Source: Saturnia japonica
Taxonomy: Eukaryota; Arthropoda; Insecta; Lepidoptera; Saturniidae
NCBI GenBank assembly: GCA_033032175.1
Contig: CM065313.1
Coordinates: forward strand, 17,895,327 to 17,959,326
Reading direction: 5' to 3'
DNA length: 64,000 bases
The position numbers were made by a program, and so were the translations under genes. Shown piece by piece: positions 59,301 through 64,000 of this stretch. The notes under the pieces were generated by a model. It did no database searches. It was given only the letters and a program-made list of their open reading frames with translations, and was not told the origin of the DNA. Position 1 is the first letter of the stretch. Each line of letters opens with the position of its first letter.

Positions 59301-61843
59301 TACAATCTGTTTCATGTATAAATATTACAAAAAGTTATTGTAGCGATATCTCTTGCCACAACTGACGCATCAACGCATCGACACAACTACGTAGCGACAC
59401 ACATAGCGACATCTATCGAGCCACATAAGACGCATTTTACTATCCTACATATAATTTTGTAATTTATAATGGTACCTACACCTTACACACGCTTTATGGA
59501 AATTCATAGAGCAAAAAGTACTAAACTTATTTTGATCGGACTTTTTTAAGGTCTAAGAAATTATTAGATTTAATCAAGTTTTTTGGCGGAGTATCATAAT
59601 CTACCATTTAGCTTGTATCCCCGAAAGGTTAGGCAGAAGTGTAATAATGTACACCTACAGTTTGCCGAGTATGTTTTTCAGGTCCCATGTAATAGGGAAC
59701 GAGCCTATTGCCATTAATCGTGCACAAAGTCAAATTCCGAACTAATACCGAGAATTTCATAGAAGAACCCAATAGCACTTTGCTCGTCCAGGAAATCGAG
59801 CCCAGAACTTCGAGCATAACAGTGAGGCCTAGGACCATTAGCTTAATGAGGCAATTATAGGTGAACAAATGGTAATAAAAATACAATGAAAGTTAAAAGA
59901 GAGAATTTTTTGTAATAATTGGTACGTTTGTAACATGGCAAAAACTACCGACAGAAACTTTATAAAAAAATGGACAACAAAACTTCTAAAGTTTATTAAG
60001 ATTTTATGTGTATATAATAATGAAAATATTTGCTACTCACTTCAGGTATAACTTTGCATTCGTTTTTGAAATAGCCCAGTCTTTTTCCAGGGATCGTACT
60101 GTTAGAAACTATTTCACTCCATATGTCCTCCTGTTGACAATTATTGTATAACATTATGTTTTTGGATAAACATAATTAAGAATATTATTTATAAAGCGGC
60201 GATGAACTTTGAAGGACTGGTATTCGAATATCACAAATGATCTCAGGTTTAGCTCTAGGAAGGACAGCCTATCCAAACCTCGCGATGCAATCGTAGTTTT
60301 AGGCAGAGTAGTTTAAGTTGAAAGTTAATTCATGCTTGTCGGTGAACTGCCACAGATGAGTTTGAAATTCAGTCTTCAATATATATTTAACGTATCATCT
60401 ATCATCTACAATCAATTCAATGAAATGGCCTTCTGTATGATATTTCTATATATATATGTGTACTTGTATACTTTGTTATCTGTAAGATCACCATGTATCA
60501 CTAAATAAAATAAAAATAAATAAAATCGTAATTTCAAATCAACAGACTCTAACAAAACGTTAATTTAAAAAAGAGGACTCAGCGAAAGTGGAGGAAGCTT
60601 ACGTTCTTCAGACTGAATTAATTTATTCATAGGTGATTCAAAATTACGGTCTTCGCGATGTGTAATGTAAATTAAATGGAAATTTGTACTTACGACTCCC
60701 TTCAGCAGATTTTCGATAGTATCCTCTGGATAATCGGGATTCTTTTTTGTGCAATATGTTTTATGTTTACATTCCGTTGGCATTTTAACTAGAAAAAAAT
60801 AATATAATTACACAATGAATACTATAGAGAAAACATTTCAATTTTTTAATGAACTAACTAAAAATAATAAAGCTGTGGAAATAATAACGTACAGTAATTG
60901 ATAACATATTATCACAAAACTGTACAAAACATGCCTTTAGTCTTTTTAAAGACCATGTTAGCTCGACAGCCTTAAAAGGACTAGTTTGAGGTCTTTGGGG
61001 AGCGAAGAGGTGATTTGACTTATAAATTCATTATCCAGTCACATGATGCGCTTAATTAGATGTCTCAGGTAAAGGAACCTACATAGTGAATGATTTTTAT
61101 AAACATTCTACTAAATCGCAATATTTCTTTGCGAACCGTTTATCGCTATGGATATAAATGCATATTATTTGGCTATTATGCACTATTTCGTGACGATTCT
61201 CATAGCGTTGAATATGTATTCTTATTTACGTTATAACTAAACATACGTAGGTACGTGACAATAAGACTTGAGGAGAAAAGAGTTTATTACCTGGCTTATA
61301 CTGCAGCATTGCGTCAATAACTTGTGCCAGATAGAACAGAGCCTGTGAAAAATAAAATAACTTAGTGATTATAATTATTTTAAATGTAAATAAATATTGG
61401 TATTTGTAAGGTGGTAGAACCTACCACCATATCTATTTTGTCTATATTCATTTTGCAGTGTTTCGGTTTGAAACGTATGGTTGAAATACACTATGTCACA
61501 CTGGTTGTGCCAATTTATCTCAGAAGTTGATAACAATTGATGATCGACTGAGCTCATACTATATCATATGCATAGATATAGATAATCTATATAGAGCTAA
61601 AGTCCACTATACCTTTATATTTATATAATACCAAGGAATTCATTAAAAAAATAACAAAACGTTCCTAAACCATAAATCAGGCCAAACTTTTAAAACAAAA
61701 TAATTAATATATGTAAGATAAAAAAGATTATTTAACAGCAAAGTTTATTGTAATCAATATATAATGTGAATGATATTTATGTTTTAAATATTTTTTAAAT
61801 TCAGATAACTTACAAGGAAACCGGCAAAAATATATCGGCACAT
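56393..61843 (-). CDS. Spaetzle-like secreted cystine-knot protein (gene 5)
   Basis: Six coding exons on the minus strand: 61814-61843, 61291-61342, 60694-60788, 60041-60130, 59166-59266, 56393-56609; 194 residues. The signal start MCRYIFAGFL equals gene 2; exon 2 differs (ALFYLAQVIDAMLQYKP). The pro-region is ECKHKTYC...PDYPE. Exon 4 is one codon longer than in genes 2-4, SNSTIP offers an N-glycan site, and GKR is the cut candidate. Knot cysteines: KNEC, IEKC, EFECKQKYLDF and PVCCACVL; the third one is missing. The C-terminus is longer (KLNTKNKQVN). Intron 5 (2.6 kb) carries transposon pieces and a BESS-like frame. All splice borders are GT-AG. It is the most diverged of the four. Confidence 0.83.
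56785..56940 (-). repeat. CR1-like LINE 3' scrap in gene 5 intron 5
   Basis: AGGCATACGGCTCGCCTGAT, AAGCGGCTACCGTAGCCTAT and CTAGTTACCGCAGGATCACA. Confidence 0.5.
57322..57513 (+). CDS. Small open frame resembling a BESS motif
   Basis: 63 codons: MDSSPLLEQFFIKYRDLTHD, then QRTHFMFLFVGQIISKTPSF and a short tail. The run LLEQFF...L-x-DQR-x-x-F-x-x-x-x-GQII resembles the BESS motif of MADF-BESS DNA-binding proteins, which are common both in host regulators and in transposon-linked genes. There is no MADF domain nearby. It lies in gene 5 intron 5 on the opposite strand. It could be a transposon fragment or chance. Confidence 0.25.
   Translation: MDSSPLLEQFFIKYRDLTHDQRTHFMFLFVGQIISKTPSFNVLVTTNNKFLSDVDIFSNKLSS
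57735..58100. repeat. Short repeats with GCGACATCTC units, in both orientations
   Basis: GTTGTGGCGGAGATGTCGCT is followed by GTTGTGGCGAGAGATGTCGC at 57750-57805. At 58012-58100 the reverse version appears (GCGACATCTCTCGCCACAAC, ACATCTATCGAGCCACATAG). A third copy lies at 59340-59455. Confidence 0.5.
58180..58870 (+). pseudogene. Jockey-like LINE 3' end in gene 5 intron 5
   Basis: A short C-terminal part (GCCACCGTCTCTCCAAACAA, CGTAACCACCGTTCTCTCCG) matches 37.29-37.37 kb. Then comes the full 3' untranslated tail with TCCTCCCAGGAGGAGGGG, CCGAGCCGAGGTTCGGCCAC and GCCGCAGCGGCT, and a run of A at 58848-58865. Confidence 0.7.
59340..59460. repeat. Third copy of the GCGACATCT repeat, gene 5 intron 4
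   Basis: AACGCATCGACACAACTACG, TAGCGACACACATAGCGACA and TCTATCGAGCCACATAAGAC match 58025-58100. Confidence 0.5.
59605..59860 (-). repeat. SINE1 copy in gene 5 intron 4
   Basis: Reverse copy from TATCCCCGAAAGGTTAGGC to TTAATGAGGCAATTATAG; box B has mutated (GAAATCGAGCCCAGAA). Confidence 0.7.
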
Positions 61844-61987
61844 TTTAAACTATTAATTAGTTTTTCTTTCAATTAATATTCACTCTCGGTGCTTTGATAG
61901 ACTGTGACCCGTCAAACGTTCGAATTAAACTAATCGACATTCGGAAGAATACGAGAGTGCTATGAGTGCATTGTAAATGTGTAAGTG

Positions 61988-61995
61988 TATTTATA
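61988..61995 (-). promoter_or_regulatory. TATA box of gene 5
   Basis: TATAAATA on the minus strand, 145-152 bases upstream of the ATG, as in gene 3. Confidence 0.55.
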
Positions 61996-62065
61996 TGCTG
62001 AAATTACTGAAACAACTACGACACGAATACCATGACATATACTACTTATTGTTTCTATAATTCCA

Positions 62066-62076
62066 TGTAAATCCCG
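62066..62076 (-). promoter_or_regulatory. Conserved upstream motif CGGGATTTACA, gene 5
   Basis: Preceded by GGTTTC, so GGTTTCCGGGATTTACATGG reads through. Same spacing to TATA as in genes 2 and 3. Confidence 0.3.
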
Positions 62077-62159
62077 GAAACCAATAAATAAAAATATTGT
62101 ATAGTTTATTATGACATAAAAGTGTTGTTTTAATGCAATCATTTCTACAAAATTCCTAT

Positions 62160-62985
62160 ATTTTTTATCATATTATGTGGTATAGAAAAGCCCATGTTGT
62201 TAACGTAAAAGCCAGTAGGTAGGTACTTTAGAAAAATATTATGTTAATTAAAATACATGAGTACTCAGACAAAATACTTAATAGAATATATATTTACAAC
62301 ATTAATTTAGTTCTAAGTCTGTACCAAATTTGTAATAAATAGTAACATAATAGCAACCATTATTTTATATATATGTATGTATTACTATGAGTCGTGTGAA
62401 TATTTTGAACATTATTCGATAAATTCCCGTTAGGAGTTGATAAGGGTTACTATTTCCGATAATTTTATCCCCCATATACATTATGCAAAAGTGAACCATT
62501 TTTGATTTATCATGTTTTTTAGCTTTTTTCAAAATAAATATCAATTTAAATCTCATTTCTTCTTCTGATTCATAAAAACGATTAAACACTGATTATTTAT
62601 CAATATTAAAACAGCAATTATCGCTCCAAATATAATAATGCGAGACGAAAAACGATATTATTTCAATATTTTTTTTAGATTTCTTTCCAATAAAATGCCT
62701 CAAACAAAAAAAAACTTTATGAAACTTGGCTTGCACATTATTATAAAAATCATAACCGTTTTCTTAGATTTCTAATAATGCATAACAACTAGGAACTCAT
62801 TTCAAAGAAACTGAAATAAAATGATCACAAAAAAAAAACCATAAAATTAATTTAAAGCAATACCCAATGTAAATAAAACAAAAATTACAAATTTAAAATA
62901 AAATTGAGAACCAGTAACAGTTTAGTAGTAATAACAATTAACAATTAGTAATAAGCAACAATCACTTCGAGCAAGAACTTTAATT
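62160..62985. other. AT-rich flank, no gene seen
   Basis: Long A and T runs. Short open frames have no recognisable domain. Confidence 0.3.
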
Positions 62986-62989
62986 AGGC

Positions 62990-64000
62990 TAAATTACAAA
63001 ATGTATTAATTATTACTTATTATTAATTGTTTCGACAATAAAACCGGCGTAACATGATTCTTCAACTTATTATCCGGCAAATCAGTAATGTGCTTAGGAA
63101 GTTTATTATAGAATCTAACACAATTACCTAAAAACTTTTATTTGTTTTACTAAGTCTAAAAGACGGAATGACTGTTTTATAATTATTTCTAGTATTGAAA
63201 TTGTACGTGTTTAGTTACAAGTTAACATACATTATATTTTCCAAGTTGTATTCAGAAGGCAAAGTTAACATACTAAATTCTTGAAATTTATTCCTCAATG
63301 ATTCGCGTCGTCCCATATCATCATCCTTATTGTAAGATAACTTTTTATCCTAAAAACTATTCTTACTATGCACTGTCGATTAATATTATATATGACCCTA
63401 ACATTCACTACAATAAAAGACGTAAGCATCATGTATGAGACGCTTTCACTCCATCTGCAAATTTCACATAAATTCTTCTGTTTTTTAGATCCTCAAATAT
63501 ATAATCAGATTAACCCTATACTTCATATTTATCATTTATCTAAACAAAGAGCAAAACGTGCTATTTACAATTGGTTATTAACACATTCATACAGTAATAC
63601 AGAAAATGTATTTTATATATGGTTTCATAAGAAGTATGCTCATTCAAAATTGTTGTGCATAAAACGATGATAATATAGGTAAAATTAGAGAACGAGGGTC
63701 TGGAGATCTGTAGTCCAGGTCTCTGTACCTTTTTCAGACTCCAGACCTCATATTAAATGTAACTATCATCATTACCTACTGTTGTATAAAATTTATGTTC
63801 GTATTTTTTGTGTACAAACAATATTGTATACAAAAAATATGCTAAATGTGAGCTCAAGTAAATAAATTTATTATTATTATAAATTGCTTGAACTGCCCGT
63901 TTTTGTAATACAAATATGGTATCTACCTGAGCTGCTGAACCCCACAGTAAAATACCGTAGGACATTAAACTGTGGAAGCAAGCGAAGTAGACCAACCTAG
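62990..64000 (-). pseudogene. LINE 3' part, same family as 14.8-16.1 kb, with a second LINE nested inside
   Basis: Minus-strand blocks LVYFACFHSLMSYGILLWG, SAAQVDTIFVLQKRAVQAIY (63885-64000) and LPKHITDLPDNKLKNHV (about 63040-63110) match the 15.4-15.8 kb copy. Between them, at about 63380-63882, a different LINE end lies on the plus strand (KQRAKRAIYNWLLTHSYS) and finishes in AAATAAATTTATTATTATT. The element continues off the window end. Both are dead. Confidence 0.65.

Noticed and set aside
32562..61843. PTTH or Trunk-type identity for genes 2-5
   Set aside because: The C-x-QKY...CC-x-C ending and the C-x4-YC...YP pro-region block fit Spaetzle, and exon order matches gene 1, which has the full Spaetzle pattern.

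Overview
The window is AT-rich, gene-poor, intron-rich eukaryotic DNA full of short interspersed repeats. The repeat types (Helitron-like elements ending in CTAG, tRNA-headed SINEs, Jockey/CR1/RTE-like LINE tails) and the gene family point to an insect, most probably a moth or butterfly. The species cannot be named from the sequence. I see no bacterial features and no CRISPR.

The real host genes form a head-to-tail array on the minus strand of five genes for secreted Spaetzle-type (Toll ligand) cystine-knot proteins. Gene 1 (3424-17621) is the most canonical: its C-terminal domain keeps seven cysteines, a Trp in GEWKTVIQ and the CKQKY...CCSC signature. Its second exon is not found, and its introns are swollen by transposons. 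Genes 2 to 5 (32562-34934, 40443-43376, 50028-53184, 56393-61843) each have six exons with the same lengths and phases (30, 52, 95, 87 or 90, 101 and 202-217 coding bases), GT-AG borders and open frames, giving predicted proteins of 188, 189, 189 and 194 residues. Each has a signal peptide (MCRYIFAGFL type), a pro-region with a C-x4-YC...YPE block, a candidate Arg cleavage site just before the knot, and a knot ending CQQKY...CC(T/A)CVL. All four lack one cysteine that gene 1 has. All four carry the same 16-base block just 3' of the stop codon.

Layout: 1-3.2 kb repeats (inverted-arm element, two Helitron-like elements); 3.4-17.6 kb gene 1, with SINEs, Helitron-like elements, a foldback, a decayed initiator-tRNA copy and a dead LINE in its introns; 17.6-32.5 kb mostly repeats and featureless AT-rich DNA, with one orphan terminal exon at 26.4 kb; 32.5-53.2 kb genes 2, 3 and 4 inside a large tandem duplication; 53.2-56.3 kb repeats; 56.4-61.8 kb gene 5; 62-64 kb AT-rich DNA and nested LINE pieces. 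Because the units are homologous, several transposon insertions (LINE, solo LTR, SINE, RNase H LINE) can be read as filled sites against empty sites, with target-site duplications.

Inferred function: proteins 1-5 are secreted precursors that would be activated by serine-protease cleavage and dimerise as cystine-knot cytokines on Toll-type receptors. For genes 2-5 this is inference from family resemblance. The missing cysteine makes a changed dimer or receptor specificity plausible.
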